A stretch of 64,000 nucleotides of DNA, from the NCBI GenBank assembly GCA_036271555.1, contig DATBAK010000003.1:62001-126000 (forward strand), in the 5' to 3' direction. The notes under the pieces are model-generated. The model was not told the DNA's origin, did not search any database, and saw nothing but the letters and a program-made list of their open reading frames with translations. This DNA comes from Acidimicrobiia bacterium (GTDB lineage: Bacteria; Actinomycetota; Acidimicrobiia; IMCC26256; PALSA-610). The position numbers were made by a program, and so were the translations under genes. Every line of letters begins with the position of its first letter. Position 1 is the stretch's first letter. Below, piece after piece: positions 37,440 to 47,846 of the stretch.

Positions 37440-40093
37440 TCGGCTGGCGCCGAGCTCGTTCCCACGTCTCGATCGCACTCGCGGCCGCGCTCGTCGCGGT
37501 CGGCGGGAACGCGGTCGTCATCGCACGAGCACGCGCCGGCGCCGCCACCGGGCCGGTCGCGCTGCTGAAGGGCACGTCGGCGTCCGCCGACCTGTCGAAG
37601 ATCAAGCACATCGTGATCGTCATGCAGGAGAACCGGTCGTTCGACAACTACTTCGGGATGTACCCCGGCGCCGACGGCATCCCCGTCGACGGCAGCGGCA
37701 ACCCGACCGTGTGTCTCAACGATCCGGAGACCGATCAGTGCGTGTACCCGTGGCACGACGCGGCCGACGTTCAGAACGGCGGCCCGCACGGCTCGTCGGA
37801 CGCGAACGCCGACATCGACAAGGGCAAGATGAACGGCTTCGTCAAGCAGTACGCGGTCGCGCTGAAGAAGTGCCAGGCGCGTCCGGGCGCACAGGACTGC
37901 GGTGTGACGAAGCCGTTCCCCGACGTCATGGGCTACAAGCTGCGCGCCGACATCCCGAACTACTGGGCGTACGCCGACGACTACGTGCTCATGGACCACA
38001 TGTTCGGGCCCGGCGTCACCTGGAGCCTCCCCGAGCATCTCTTCATGGTCTCGGGGTGGGCCGCGCGGTGTTACCGCGAGAACGATCCGTCGAGCTGTGA
38101 GAACGAGATCAACACGGTCGACGACGCGCGTTTCCAGAACAGCGTCAACTACGCCTGGACCGACATCACGTACCTGTTGAACCAGCACCACGTGAGCTGG
38201 GACTACTACCTGTTCGACGGAACCGAGCCGGACTGCACCAACCCGTCCGACCTCACGTGTGTGCCGTTGCCGCAGTCGTCGAAGACGGGGAGCATCTGGA
38301 ACCCGTTGCCGAACTTCACCGACGTGAAGCAGTCGGGCTCGCTCTCGAACATCCAGAGCGTCGACAACTTCGCGGCCGCCGCGCAGAACGGCACGCTGCC
38401 GTCGGTGTCGTGGGTCGTGCCGACGAACCCCGTGAGCGAGCATCCACCCGCGGGCGTGAACGACGGCGAGAAGTACGTCACCTACATGATCAACCAGGTC
38501 ATGCAGGGACCCGACTGGGACTCGACCGCGGTCTTCCTCGCGTGGGACGACTGGGGTGGCTTCTACGACAACGTCGTGCCCCCGAAGGTCGACGCGAACG
38601 GTCTCGGCATCCGCGTGCCCGCGCTCCTCATCAGCCCCTACGCCAAGCGCGGCTACATCGACAGCGGCGTCCACAGCTTCGACTCGTATCTGAAGTTCAT
38701 CGAGGACGTCTTCATGGACGGCGCGCGACTCGACCCGACGACCGACGGGCGCGCCGACCCCCGCCCGACGGTGCGCGAGAACGCGCCGCAACTCGCCGAC
38801 CTCGCCGACGACTTCGACTTCACGCAGACGCCGCGCCAGCCCACGTTGTTACCGACGGTCGCGCCCGACAAGCTCGCGGCGGCGATCCACCCGACCCCCG
38901 CTCCGACCGTCGCGGCGAAGAAGGCCGCGAGCGCGCCGCAGCCCACACCCGCCGCCGCGGCGGGCGGTCGGTTGAGCGGGACCGCGCCGTACAGCACCGT
39001 GTTCGACGGGTCGAAGAGTCGCGCCGGCAACGCGCCGATCAAGCGGTGGACGCTGACGTTCGGCGACGGGAAGAAGGCGATCGGCAAGGGCGCGCCCCCC
39101 AAGTCGATCTCGCACAAGTACCTCGCTCCGGGTCACTACAGCGCGCGCCTGCTCGTCGTCGACGACACCGACGCGTCGGCGACCGACCGCGTCTCGGTCG
39201 ACGTCACGGCCGGGACCCCGCACGCGTGGATCGAGGGCGACAAGCCGCTCGGTTTCGACAGCGACTCCGAGAAGTTCGACGCGTCGCAGAGCTCGCGTGG
39301 AAGCTGGACCATCGACTTCGGCGACGGCTCGAATCCGGTGAAGGGCAACGGCCTGCCACCGCGATCGACCGCGCACAACTACACGACGCCGGGCACGTAC
39401 ACGACGACGCTCACCGTCGTCGACAAGAAGTCCGGGCTCTCCGCCGTCGCGCGCGCGATCACCGTCGTCTCCGCGAGTCGCGCGCCGACCGTCACGACGC
39501 GCGCTCCGAATCCCGGCCCCACGTCATCGCAGCTCATCGCCGCGATCTGGAACAACGGCAAGCCGACCTCGTACCACTTCGAATGGGGCACGGATCCAAC
39601 CCTCAGCGCGCACGAGAGCTCGCCGGAGAAGCAGGCCGGTTCCGGCAGCACCGTGCCCGCCGTCATCGTCAAGGACCTGACGCCGGGCGCGCGGTACTAC
39701 TACCGCGGTGTCGCAACGAACAGCGTCGGCACGACCAACGGCAACATCGTCTCGTTCGTCACCGCGACCGGCCCGCGCGTCACGATCGACGCGGCGACCG
39801 CCGTCGGAGCCGACACCGCAACGCTGAACGGCGCGGTGAACCCTTTGAACTCGGTCACGACCGCGCACTACGAGTGGGGCGCGAACGGCGCGCTGAACCA
39901 CTCGACCCCGGACGTGCACCTGCAGTCGGACAACCGCAAGCAGGCGGTGACCGCGGTGCTCAGCGGGCTCGACCCTTCGACGACCTACTCGTACCAACTG
40001 GTCGCGACGAACGGCGTCGGCACGACGACCTCGGCGGTGCGCACGTTCACGACGACGAACGCGTCGGGTGCGATCGCGTGGCGGCGATTCTGA
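37436..40093 (+). CDS. Secreted phospholipase C-type phosphoesterase with PKD and Fn3-like domains
   Basis: An 885-aa protein with a hydrophobic signal segment (residues 13-36) and a phosphoesterase domain (PF04185 type) at about 55-475. It carries [43 protein letters not shown] and [11 protein letters not shown], all near metal ligands of this acid phosphatase/phospholipase C family. The rest holds two PKD domains ([16 protein letters not shown]) and two fibronectin-like domains ([25 protein letters not shown]). Such enzymes cleave phosphodiesters or monoesters of lipids or sugars outside the cell. The TTG start overlaps the upstream stop, implying translational coupling with the glycosidase-like gene. 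A paralog converges from 42433. Confidence 0.9.
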   Translation: MIGWRRARSHVSIALAAALVAVGGNAVVIARARAGAATGPVALLKGTSASADLSKIKHIVIVMQENRSFDNYFGMYPGADGIPVDGSGNPTVCLNDPETDQCVYPWHDAADVQNGGPHGSSDANADIDKGKMNGFVKQYAVALKKCQARPGAQDCGVTKPFPDVMGYKLRADIPNYWAYADDYVLMDHMFGPGVTWSLPEHLFMVSGWAARCYRENDPSSCENEINTVDDARFQNSVNYAWTDITYLLNQHHVSWDYYLFDGTEPDCTNPSDLTCVPLPQSSKTGSIWNPLPNFTDVKQSGSLSNIQSVDNFAAAAQNGTLPSVSWVVPTNPVSEHPPAGVNDGEKYVTYMINQVMQGPDWDSTAVFLAWDDWGGFYDNVVPPKVDANGLGIRVPALLISPYAKRGYIDSGVHSFDSYLKFIEDVFMDGARLDPTTDGRADPRPTVRENAPQLADLADDFDFTQTPRQPTLLPTVAPDKLAAAIHPTPAPTVAAKKAASAPQPTPAAAAGGRLSGTAPYSTVFDGSKSRAGNAPIKRWTLTFGDGKKAIGKGAPPKSISHKYLAPGHYSARLLVVDDTDASATDRVSVDVTAGTPHAWIEGDKPLGFDSDSEKFDASQSSRGSWTIDFGDGSNPVKGNGLPPRSTAHNYTTPGTYTTTLTVVDKKSGLSAVARAITVVSASRAPTVTTRAPNPGPTSSQLIAAIWNNGKPTSYHFEWGTDPTLSAHESSPEKQAGSGSTVPAVIVKDLTPGARYYYRGVATNSVGTTNGNIVSFVTATGPRVTIDAATAVGADTATLNGAVNPLNSVTTAHYEWGANGALNHSTPDVHLQSDNRKQAVTAVLSGLDPSTTYSYQLVATNGVGTTTSAVRTFTTTNASGAIAWRRF

Positions 40094-40126
40094 CGAGCTG
40101 ACCGCGCGCGACGCGAGGACGCGCGC

Positions 40127-42433
40127 TCAGGGCGCGGTCGTCACGTGCTGCAGCTTCCCGATCGACGTGCCGATCGAGTTCATCGCGACCGCCTCGTAGT
40201 AATAGGTCGTGTTCGGCTGCAGGTCCGTGAGGTCCCACGCGATCGCGGTGATGAGGTTGTGTGTGCCGATGTCGCGCGGCGTGGTCTGGTTGCCGAAGTC
40301 GGGCGTCAGACCCCAGCGGAAGTAGGCCGTGGACTGCAGGCCGTTCGGCTCGATCTTCGCCTTGATCTGCGCGCCCGTCGAGGTGATCCGCTTCGGTTGC
40401 ATCGGTCCCACACCCGGTTTGCGCAGCGCGGAGATCAACGTGTTCGCGCGCATGACCGACGAGTTGCCTTGGTCGTCGGTGACCGTGAGGGTCGCGGTGT
40501 ACTTGCCGACCGATGTGTAGGAGTGCTGCAGGTCCGAGGGCGGGACGCCGGTGCCCTGGACCGGGTCGGAGCCGTCACCGAAGTCGATGGTCCAGTTGCC
40601 CGCGTCGCTCAGCGACGCGTCGAAGGTCACGTTCGCGTGCGTGAACGCGGTGACCGGCGTGCCCCACAACCAGGCCTGCGGGCCGGCCGGGCTCACGTTG
40701 ATCACCTGTGTGGCGCGCGCGTGGCCGCCGGAGCCGTCGTTGGTGACGAGCGCGGCGGTGAAGGCCCCCGACTTCGTGTACGTATGCACGAGCGACGACG
40801 GCGGATCACCGGTGCCGGTCGCGTCGTCGGAGCCGTCACCGAACGACAACCGCCAGCTCGCGATGCCGCCGGCCGCGTGGCTCCCGGATCCGTCGAACCG
40901 AACCTTGAACGGCGCGGTCCCCGCGAGCGGGCGTTTGCCCGCGGGTTGGGCCGCGCTCGCGCGCGCCTTCGGGATCGGTGGCATCGGCTGCGCCAACTGC
41001 GCGCCCGCCTTCACCGTCGGCATGATCACGCCCGCCGACGGCGTCTGCGTGAAGTCGAACGCGTCGCGGAGATCTCCGGTCGTCGGCGCGAGCTCGCGCA
41101 CGGTCGGGCGCGGATCCGGCCGGCCGTCGGTCGCCGGGTCGAGGCGCTGACCGCCCGTGAAGCGATCCTCGATGAACTTCACGATCGAGTCGAACGTGTA
41201 GGTCGAGTGATCGATCACGCCGTGCTTCGCGTACGGACTGATCACGATGGTCGGGACGCGGATGCCGGTGCCGTTCTGGTCGACGCGCGGTGGTACCTCG
41301 TGGTCGTAGAAGCCGCCCCAGTCGTCCCACGCGAGGAAGATCGCGGTCGAGTCCCAGTCGGGGCTCTGCATGATGTGGTTGATGACGTAGGTCGTGTAGT
41401 TCTGGCTGTCGGTGATCGATGCCGGCGGGTGGTCGCTCACCGGCTGGCTCGGCAGCACCCACGACACCGAGGGCAGCGTTCCCGTGTTCGTGGCGCCGAT
41501 GAAGTTCTGGATCGGCTGGATGTTGCCGGTCTGCTTGTCCTTCTTCACGTCGTCGAACCGCGGAAGCGGGTTCCAGAAGCTCGCGGTCTTCGAACCCTGC
41601 GGCGCGGGAACGCACGCGATCGCGTCGGGGTTCGAGCAGTCCGGCTGCGTGCCGTCGAACACGTAGTAGCCCCAGGACGTGTGCGACTTCTTCAACAGGT
41701 ACGTGACGTCGGTCCACTGGTACACCGCGGGACCGCCCGACGCGGCCGTGAGGATGTCGGGCGACTCGGCGTCGTTCTCGCACGACATCGGATCGTTCTT
41801 CTGGAAGCAGCGCGCCGACCACGACGACACCATGTAGAGATGCTCGGGCGCGCTCCACGAGTTCGACGGAGCGAACATGTGGTCGAGCAGCGTGTAGTCG
41901 TCGGCGTAGCCCCAGTACGCGGGGATGTCGGCGCGCGTGCGATAGCCCATCACGTCGGAGATCGGCTTCTGCCCGCCGCAGCGCGTGTCGCCGACGGCGC
42001 AGCGGCGCTCCCACGCGGCCAAGAAGCCGTCCATCTTGCCGCCGTCGACGTCCTGCGAGTACGAGGTGATCGAGTGGCCGGCGCCGTAGTCGACGTCGTC
42101 GGTGTCGTGGAACACGGGCACGCACGCGTTGCCTTGGCGCGGGTCGTACGCGCAGTTCGTCGGCTTCCCGTCGCCGTCGAGCGTGTAACCGTCGGCGCCG
42201 GGATACATCCCGAAGTACTCGTCGAAGCTGCGGTTCTCCTGCATGATCACGACGATGTGATCGATCTTGTTGATGTCGGAGGCCGTGCTCGTCGCGGTGA
42301 GCACCGCCGCGGGTGACGCGGCCGCGGCCGTCTGGGCCGGGATCGCGCCCCGGCCGATCACCGCGACCGCGAGGATCCAGGCGCCCCACCACCCCGCGCG
42401 TCGTCGGCCCTTTGCGACCGCCCGTGTTCCCAC
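40127..42433 (-). CDS. Secreted phospholipase C-type phosphoesterase (paralog, convergent)
   Basis: A 768-aa relative of the protein ending at 40093. Signal segment [21 protein letters not shown], catalytic region with [43 protein letters not shown] and [11 protein letters not shown], then two PKD domains ([16 protein letters not shown]) and one fibronectin-like domain ([12 protein letters not shown]). The C terminus is one Fn3 shorter than the paralog. The GTG at 42433 starts the signal peptide. The two stops are 33 bases apart, tail to tail. Confidence 0.9.
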   Translation of the reverse strand: MGTRAVAKGRRRAGWWGAWILAVAVIGRGAIPAQTAAAASPAAVLTATSTASDINKIDHIVVIMQENRSFDEYFGMYPGADGYTLDGDGKPTNCAYDPRQGNACVPVFHDTDDVDYGAGHSITSYSQDVDGGKMDGFLAAWERRCAVGDTRCGGQKPISDVMGYRTRADIPAYWGYADDYTLLDHMFAPSNSWSAPEHLYMVSSWSARCFQKNDPMSCENDAESPDILTAASGGPAVYQWTDVTYLLKKSHTSWGYYVFDGTQPDCSNPDAIACVPAPQGSKTASFWNPLPRFDDVKKDKQTGNIQPIQNFIGATNTGTLPSVSWVLPSQPVSDHPPASITDSQNYTTYVINHIMQSPDWDSTAIFLAWDDWGGFYDHEVPPRVDQNGTGIRVPTIVISPYAKHGVIDHSTYTFDSIVKFIEDRFTGGQRLDPATDGRPDPRPTVRELAPTTGDLRDAFDFTQTPSAGVIMPTVKAGAQLAQPMPPIPKARASAAQPAGKRPLAGTAPFKVRFDGSGSHAAGGIASWRLSFGDGSDDATGTGDPPSSLVHTYTKSGAFTAALVTNDGSGGHARATQVINVSPAGPQAWLWGTPVTAFTHANVTFDASLSDAGNWTIDFGDGSDPVQGTGVPPSDLQHSYTSVGKYTATLTVTDDQGNSSVMRANTLISALRKPGVGPMQPKRITSTGAQIKAKIEPNGLQSTAYFRWGLTPDFGNQTTPRDIGTHNLITAIAWDLTDLQPNTTYYYEAVAMNSIGTSIGKLQHVTTAP

Positions 42434-42459
42434 GAGTGCGGAGAGTAATGCCCCGCAAC

Positions 42460-42861
42460 TCAGCGGTCGAGCCTTGCCTCCGAGATCGTCGGCTGGAAGA
42501 GCTCGACCGGATTGCCCGACGGGTCGTCGACGATCACCTGCCGGCCGCCGACCCCGTCGATGATCGGGCCGCGCGCGTGCACACCCGCGGCCGTGAGCTG
42601 GGTGTGCAGCGTGTCGAGATCGTCGACCTCGATCGCGAAGCGGTTCCAGCCGCCGGGCGTGGGGACCGTGCCGTCGGGCATCGCCGCGCCGCCGCCGGGA
42701 CCGCCGCCGGGCTTGCTCAGCACGAGGCGAAGGTCGCCGCGGGCGAGCATCGCGAACGCCGGCGCGGGATGCATCACCTCGTCGAAGCCGAGCCGATCGA
42801 CGTAGAAGCGGATCGCGTCGTCGACGTCGTCGACGATGTACCGCACGCTCACACTCGCCAT
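42460..42861 (-). CDS. VOC (glyoxalase/bleomycin-resistance) family protein
   Basis: A 133-aa protein with two paired beta-alpha-beta-beta-beta halves: [24 protein letters not shown] at the start and [20 protein letters not shown] at the end. These contain the metal-ligand Glu position (VELFQP). The family includes glyoxalases, dioxygenases and resistance proteins; no substrate can be inferred. A Gly/Pro loop in the middle is unusually long. It lies 62 bases from the amidase gene on the same strand; that gap holds short tandem TCACCGGG/GGATCACGGGGCC runs. Confidence 0.85.
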   Translation of the reverse strand: MASVSVRYIVDDVDDAIRFYVDRLGFDEVMHPAPAFAMLARGDLRLVLSKPGGGPGGGAAMPDGTVPTPGGWNRFAIEVDDLDTLHTQLTAAGVHARGPIIDGVGGRQVIVDDPSGNPVELFQPTISEARLDR

Positions 42862-42923
42862 CGTGACCTCCTCGCGTGAAGACGCATCACCGGGTCACCG
42901 GGTCACCGGATCACGGGGCCGGA

Positions 42924-44447
42924 TCACGGGGCCGGCGCGGGCACTCCGGTCGACGCGATCAGCGGCCACGCGAGCTCGCGTTCCGCGGCGAGGGCGACGT
43001 CGAACAGGAGCGCGTCGGCATGATGACGCGTGAGTATCTGCATCCCCACCGGCAGACCGTCGACGAACCCGGCCGGGATCGACACCGCCGGGTTGCCGTA
43101 GATGTTCGAGATGATCGTCAGCGCCCCCATGTTCACGAGATCGGGGAAGCGCGTCGACGTGAAGTCGAGCAGCGCCGACGGCAGCTTCGGGAACGCGCCC
43201 GCCGCGAGTCGCACGCCACCCATCACCCCGCGGAACGCGAGCCGCGCGGCGGGGTTCGCCTTCGCGGTGTCGACGAAGCTCGCGGTCGGGCTGCTCATCG
43301 CGGCATCCGCCGCGAACGCGGGTCCGGGATTCGTCGCCGCGATCACGAAGTCGACGTCGTCGAGCAGCGCGGCCATCGCCTCGTTCGCGGCGATGCGCTG
43401 CTCCTCGGCGACCGCGGCGGTGTGCAGGTTGTAGAGCGACTGCGCGCACAGCAGGCCGACCGCGACCTCGTCGGTCAGATCGGGCAGGCACGCGGGCCAC
43501 TCGTCGCCCAGCTCGGCGAGGAGCGTCGCGAGGTTGCCCATCGCCCACTGCGCGGCGAGGTTCGGTAGCTCGATGGCCCGTTCCACCTCGACCATTCCGG
43601 TGGCGTGGATGAGCGCGTTCGCAGCGGCCCGCACGCGGTCCTCGACGCCGGGCTCCAAGGTGACGCCACCGATGTCGGGAACGATCGCGATTCGCCGGCC
43701 CCGCAGCTCGTGCGCGCCGAGCCCCGACTCCCAGCCGCCCGGCGAGGGCAGACTCCACGGGTCGTGCGCGTCGTGCCCCGCGCACACGTCGAAGTAGCGC
43801 GCCGCGTCGCGCACGGATCGGGCGAGGCAGCCGAGCACGACCGTGCCCGGACGGAAGAAGGCGTTCGGACCGCGCGGGATGCGGCCGTACGTGCCCTTCA
43901 TGCCGACGAGCCCGGTGTAGCCCGCGGGGATGCGGATCGAACCGCCGCCGTCGCCGCCGGTCGCGAGGGTCACGAGCCCGCCCGCGACCGCGGCCGCGCT
44001 GCCCGCCGACGAACCGCCGACCGTGCGCCCGTGCCGCCACGGATTGTGCGTGACGCCGTTGAGCTTCGTGACGCTCACGTTGAGGCCGCCGAACTCGCTC
44101 GCGGTCGTGAGCCCGACCGGCACCGCGCCGCCCGCGCCGAGGAGGCGGTCGACCATCGTGCCGGTGTGCGTCGCCACGCGATTGCGGAAGACGAGCGAGC
44201 CCTCGGTGAACGGCCAACCCGTGACGGGCTCGAGCTCCTTGATGCCGACCGGCAGCCCGCCGAAGGGCTTCGTGAGATCCGCACGGTCGGCCGCAGCGCG
44301 CGCCCGTTCGGGATCGACGTGCGAGAACGCGTTCAGCGAGTCGTTGCCGATCGCGTCGAGAACCGCGTCGAGCTCCTCTCGCGGACTGCGCTCACCGCGC
44401 CGGAAGGCGTCGACGAGCGAGCACGCGTCACCGGTCCACGTGTCCAC
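42924..44447 (-). CDS. Amidase signature family hydrolase
   Basis: A 507-aa enzyme of the amidase signature family. The Ser-cisSer-Lys triad is visible: Lys70 in LPVGIKE, Ser146 in GGSSAGSAAAVAGG and nucleophile Ser170 in GGDGGGSIRIPA, with the usual spacing of 76 and 24. The last part (SIPAGFVDGLPVGMQI) is also typical. Such enzymes hydrolyse amides, indole acetamide or similar small molecules, or act in GatA; it lacks a GatB/GatC partner, so a catabolic amidase is more likely. GTG start at 44447. Confidence 0.9.
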   Translation of the reverse strand: MDTWTGDACSLVDAFRRGERSPREELDAVLDAIGNDSLNAFSHVDPERARAAADRADLTKPFGGLPVGIKELEPVTGWPFTEGSLVFRNRVATHTGTMVDRLLGAGGAVPVGLTTASEFGGLNVSVTKLNGVTHNPWRHGRTVGGSSAGSAAAVAGGLVTLATGGDGGGSIRIPAGYTGLVGMKGTYGRIPRGPNAFFRPGTVVLGCLARSVRDAARYFDVCAGHDAHDPWSLPSPGGWESGLGAHELRGRRIAIVPDIGGVTLEPGVEDRVRAAANALIHATGMVEVERAIELPNLAAQWAMGNLATLLAELGDEWPACLPDLTDEVAVGLLCAQSLYNLHTAAVAEEQRIAANEAMAALLDDVDFVIAATNPGPAFAADAAMSSPTASFVDTAKANPAARLAFRGVMGGVRLAAGAFPKLPSALLDFTSTRFPDLVNMGALTIISNIYGNPAVSIPAGFVDGLPVGMQILTRHHADALLFDVALAAERELAWPLIASTGVPAPAP

Positions 44448-44527
44448 GGCTCGATCATGCCAGCGCTACGCCCGTTGCGCCCGTTGCGCCCGTTGCGGCG
44501 CGGCCGCGGAGACGTGATCATCTCGCG

Positions 44528-44860
44528 GTGATCTTCATCGTCGTGAAATTCCCGGTCCGCCCCGAGCACGCCGACGCGTGGATGGACCGTGTCGGCGGCT
44601 TCACCGACGCGACCCGCGCCGAGCCGGGGAACCTGTGGTTCGACTGGTCGCGCAGTGTCGACGACCCGAACGAGTTCGTGCTGATCGAGGCGTTCCGCGA
44701 CGCCGAGGCCGGCGCCGCGCACGTCACGAGCGAGCACTTCCAGCGAGTGGTGGAGGAGCTCGGCAACTACCTCTCGGCCGTGGCGCGCATCGTCAATGTC
44801 GAGGTGCCGGGAGCCGAATGGTCGGAGCTCGCCGAGATCGTCGTACCCGACGGCCGCTGA
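44528..44860 (+). CDS. Antibiotic biosynthesis monooxygenase (ABM) domain protein
   Basis: A 110-residue ferredoxin-like fold of the ABM family: IFIVVKFPVRPEHADAWM, EPGNLWFDWSRSVDDPNEFVLIEAFRD and AAHVTSEHFQRVVEEL match the pattern in which a conserved His near the third helix is often seen. Members act as cofactor-free monooxygenases or heme/quinone handling proteins. GTG start 44528. It is flanked on both sides by short tandem 9-mers (CCCGTTGCG at 44471 on; CGACCGACG at 44872 on). Confidence 0.82.
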   Translation: MIFIVVKFPVRPEHADAWMDRVGGFTDATRAEPGNLWFDWSRSVDDPNEFVLIEAFRDAEAGAAHVTSEHFQRVVEELGNYLSAVARIVNVEVPGAEWSELAEIVVPDGR

Positions 44861-44931
44861 CCCGACCGGCGCGACCGACGCGACCGACGCGCCGACTGGT
44901 GCTGCCCGCGACCGACGGCGGAGGTGACGTG

Positions 44932-45396
44932 ATGCCCGAAGTGTCGCTGCGGCCGATGTCGGACGCCGAGTTCGACGACTGGTTCGCGCGCTCCAAGGAG
45001 GGCTACGCGGACGACCTCGCGCGCGCGTACGGACGGTTGGAGGCTGATGCGCGCGCGATGGCCGACGCGGCGTCGGCGCGCATGCTGCCGGACGGCCGCG
45101 CGACGACTGGGCACGAGTTCCTGCGGGTGCTGCGCGGCGACGACCCGGTCGGCTGGCTCTGGCTCGGTCCCGGCGACGACGGCGGGCTGTGGATCTACGA
45201 CATCGTGATGGCGCCCGACGCTCAGGGTCGCGGATTCGGCACGGCCACGCTGGGGGCCGTCGAGGCGATCGCGCGGGCGCGTGGTCTCGGCGCCATCGCG
45301 ATCAACGTCTTCGGGCACAACCCCCGCGCGCAGGCGCTCTACGAAGCGGTCGGCTACGAGACCGTCACCACGGAGATGCGGAAGCGGCTGTCGTGA
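44932..45396 (+). CDS. GNAT family N-acetyltransferase
   Basis: A 154-aa protein with the acetyl-CoA binding motif MAPDAQGRGFGTATLGAVEAIA (Q/R-x-x-G-x-G/A) and the C-terminal NVFGHNPRAQALYEAVGYE, where the Tyr usually contacts the leaving group. The N-terminal half is typical of the RimI-like branch. Acceptor unknown. ATG 44932 has GGAGG seven bases upstream. It stands 71 bases after the ABM gene. Confidence 0.9.
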   Translation: MPEVSLRPMSDAEFDDWFARSKEGYADDLARAYGRLEADARAMADAASARMLPDGRATTGHEFLRVLRGDDPVGWLWLGPGDDGGLWIYDIVMAPDAQGRGFGTATLGAVEAIARARGLGAIAINVFGHNPRAQALYEAVGYETVTTEMRKRLS

Positions 45397-45403
45397 TCGC
45401 GGG

Positions 45404-46489
45404 TCACGCGCCGTCGACGAGGCGCGCGTAGGCGACGGGATCGGTCACGCCTTCGGTGCCGAACAGCAGCACGCTGGTATCGGCAACGACTTCGGGCGCG
45501 GCGACGGCGAGCGCGAGCAGGCCCGCGAGCCCGGACGCGCCGGTCTCGCCGGCGGCGATCCCGAGCCCGGCGAGCTCGCGCAGCGCCGCGATGGCGACGT
45601 CGTCGTCGATCGCGACGAACACGTCGACGCCGTCGCGCAGGCGCGGCCACGCGACGATCGACACTGCTCCGCAGTTGAGCCCGGCCATGACCGAGTCGTG
45701 GGGTCCCGGTACGAGCACGGGTTCGCCGGCGCGCGCCGCGGCCAGCCCACACGCGGCCGACTTCGGCTCGACCACCACGATGCGGCTCGTCGCCGCGTAG
45801 TGATCGACCATCGCGGCCGCGAGCGCGCCGACGCCCGACTGCACGACCACGAGGTCGGGTGCGCGGCCGAGCTGCTCGTCGGCTTCGGTCGCGATCGTCT
45901 CGTAGCCTTCGATCACGGATTCCGGCACGGTCGTGTAGCCGGGCCACGACGTGTCCGACACCACGAGGGTGCGATCGCCGGCCCGCGCCGCCGACGCCGC
46001 GACCGAGTCGTCGTACGTGCCGTCGATCACCTCGACGTGCGCGCCTTCCGACGCGATGCCGTCGATGCGCGCCGCGGCGGTGCCGTGCGGCACGAGGATC
46101 GTCGCGTCGAAGCCGAGCAGCATCGCGACGCGAGCGACCGCGCGCCCGTGATTGCCGTCGGTCGCGGCGACGAATCGGAGCGGGCGGAGCGGCTCGAACG
46201 CGGCGCGCAGCGCTGCGATGTCGCGCCACTCGGGCTCGCGACCGAGACGGTCGACGAGCAGCCGGTAGATCGCCCACGACGCACCGAGGATCTTGAACGC
46301 GGGCAGTCCGAAGCGTGCCGACTCGTCCTTGATCCAGACGTCTCGAAGACCGAGCCGCGCCGCGATGGTCGGCAGCGCGCGCACCGGACGCACCTCGTAA
46401 CCGGGCAACCGGCGGTGGAACGCACGCGCGTCGTTGCGCACCGACGCACGCCACGGTCGCCGCGCGGGATTGACGAAGACCTCGGTCAC
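45404..46489 (-). CDS. PLP-dependent lyase, diaminopropionate ammonia-lyase-like
   Basis: A 361-aa fold-type II PLP enzyme. The internal aldimine Lys is K66 in RFGLPAFKILGASWA, and KDESARFGLPAFK is the diaminopropionate ammonia-lyase pattern. TDGNHGRAVA supplies the substrate-binding Asp/Asn loop; a glycine-rich QSGVGALA and a late FGTEG bind the cofactor phosphate and ring. Relatives eliminate ammonia from 2,3-diaminopropionate or serine/threonine-like amino acids. It is shorter than E. coli YgeX (about 400). The GTG start overlaps the stop of the upstream isomerase gene (GTGA), so it is translated with it. Confidence 0.85.
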   Translation of the reverse strand: MTEVFVNPARRPWRASVRNDARAFHRRLPGYEVRPVRALPTIAARLGLRDVWIKDESARFGLPAFKILGASWAIYRLLVDRLGREPEWRDIAALRAAFEPLRPLRFVAATDGNHGRAVARVAMLLGFDATILVPHGTAAARIDGIASEGAHVEVIDGTYDDSVAASAARAGDRTLVVSDTSWPGYTTVPESVIEGYETIATEADEQLGRAPDLVVVQSGVGALAAAMVDHYAATSRIVVVEPKSAACGLAAARAGEPVLVPGPHDSVMAGLNCGAVSIVAWPRLRDGVDVFVAIDDDVAIAALRELAGLGIAAGETGASGLAGLLALAVAAPEVVADTSVLLFGTEGVTDPVAYARLVDGA

Positions 46490-47334
46490 GCGGTGAGGAG
46501 CCGGCGGGTCGCGTCGCCGGCGAGCCGACCGGCTTCGACGGCGTCGCGCGCGTGCAGGTCGTCGGAGAGCACCTCGACGCCGACGGGTGCGACCGCGCCG
46601 ATCTCACGCAATGCGCGGAGCAGCGGAGCCAGATCGAGATCGCCCGCGCCGGGAACGAGTCGAGCATGCAGCGCGGCGGTCATGAGATCGGCTTCGGGCG
46701 TACGCGGCGCGTCGCACAGTTGGATGCCGAGCACCCTGTCGCCCGGAACCGCGCGCAGCGCGTCGAGGTCGTTGGACCCGCGGAACCAGTGCCACGCGTC
46801 GATTGCGATGCCACCGTTCGCGCGACCGGCGCCGCGCGCGATGTCCCACGCGGTGTTCACGTCCGGGACGTTCGACCACGGCAGGAACTCGAGCTGCACG
46901 AGCAGGCCGTGCTCGGCGGCGCGGTCGCAGAGCCCGGCGAATGCTTCGACCGCGTCGTCGACGCCCCAGCGCCCTCCGAAGACGTCGACGGCGTTGACCG
47001 AGCGCGCGCCGGTCGCGTCGGCGATCGCGAAGAGCTCGTCCTCGCGGTACCGGAAGATCTCCAGGTCGTCGAGCGCGAGCAGCGACTCGTGATCGGGTTG
47101 CGCGGGCGTCCAGCACCAGGCCGGATCGATCTCCGCGACGGCAAGACCGCGGTCGGCGAGCGCGGCGCGCAGATTGGCATCGCTCCATCCGTCCTGACTC
47201 GCGGCCCAGTAGTCGCGACCCCAGAGCGAGATCGCGGTGAAGCCCCCGGCCGCCGCCGCGTCGAGCCGCTCGCCGAACGTCGCCGCGCGGGGCAGCGTCC
47301 CCGAGCAGAGCACGAGGTCGTCGGGACCGAGCAC
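46486..47334 (-). CDS. Sugar phosphate isomerase/epimerase (AP endonuclease 2 barrel)
   Basis: A 282-aa TIM barrel of the xylose-isomerase-like group, which act as sugar or inositol epimerases/isomerases. LVLCSGTLPRA, FTAISLWGRDY, LLVQLEFLPWSNV (Glu ligand), IAIDAWHWFRG and LGIQLCDAPRT are the strand ends carrying metal ligands. I chose GTG 47334; further upstream the frame collides with the divergent cupin gene's start. Divergent from the cupin-led cluster, with a 56-bp shared region between. Related enzymes often work with Gfo/Idh dehydrogenases such as the one at 48802. Confidence 0.85.
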   Translation of the reverse strand: MLGPDDLVLCSGTLPRAATFGERLDAAAAGGFTAISLWGRDYWAASQDGWSDANLRAALADRGLAVAEIDPAWCWTPAQPDHESLLALDDLEIFRYREDELFAIADATGARSVNAVDVFGGRWGVDDAVEAFAGLCDRAAEHGLLVQLEFLPWSNVPDVNTAWDIARGAGRANGGIAIDAWHWFRGSNDLDALRAVPGDRVLGIQLCDAPRTPEADLMTAALHARLVPGAGDLDLAPLLRALREIGAVAPVGVEVLSDDLHARDAVEAGRLAGDATRRLLTA

Positions 47335-47390
47335 GTCGACATTGTGACCGCTTGACCGCGCGCCGCCCGTTCGTGGGACGCTGATCGTCC

Positions 47391-47846
47391 ATGGCGAACA
47401 GTCCACGCTTCACCCACCTCGACGACCACCGCTGGCAGGAGTGTCGGCGCCAGCAACACGGCGACCACACCGCGTCGGTGTGGGAACGGTGGCTCGAGTT
47501 CTCGCCCCGATACCTCTCGCTCTACGCGCGCTGGGACCCGGGCATGATCGTGCGCCCGCACGGTCACAACAGCGACCACCTCGTATTCGTGCTCGAGGGC
47601 GAGATGACGTGCGGCGACGTTCACTGCCCGGCGGGCACGCACATCGCGCTCGACCGGGGCGACACGTTCGGCCCGTTCGTCGCGGGTCCCGAAGGTGTCG
47701 TCCTCTTCGAGGTGATGATGGGCGACCCGCGGTCGTTCCCCGCCGACGACGCCGGGTACGAGCGGTTCCTGCACGAGCGGGGCGTCGTGCAGCTGCCGAA
47801 CCCTCCGATCGACCTGCCCACCGAGCTCGAGGACACCAGGAACTGA
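47391..47846 (+). CDS. Cupin domain protein
   Basis: A 151-aa single-domain cupin. The motif-1 region reads IVRPHGHNSDHLVFVLEGEMTCG, and motif 2 reads THIALDRGDTFGPFVAG. The His-X-His and Glu ligands of motif 1 are present in part (HGHNSDH...E); the motif-2 His is less clear. It may bind a metal and an organic acid, or act as a sensor. It starts the forward cluster of five overlapping genes and is divergent from the isomerase. Its stop overlaps the next start (TGATG). Confidence 0.85.
   Translation: MANSPRFTHLDDHRWQECRRQQHGDHTASVWERWLEFSPRYLSLYARWDPGMIVRPHGHNSDHLVFVLEGEMTCGDVHCPAGTHIALDRGDTFGPFVAGPEGVVLFEVMMGDPRSFPADDAGYERFLHERGVVQLPNPPIDLPTELEDTRN

Noticed and set aside
44471-44500. Short tandem 9-mers CCCGTTGCG flanking the ABM gene
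   Set aside because: Only about three units, GC-rich, no gene or known signal; probably replication slippage.
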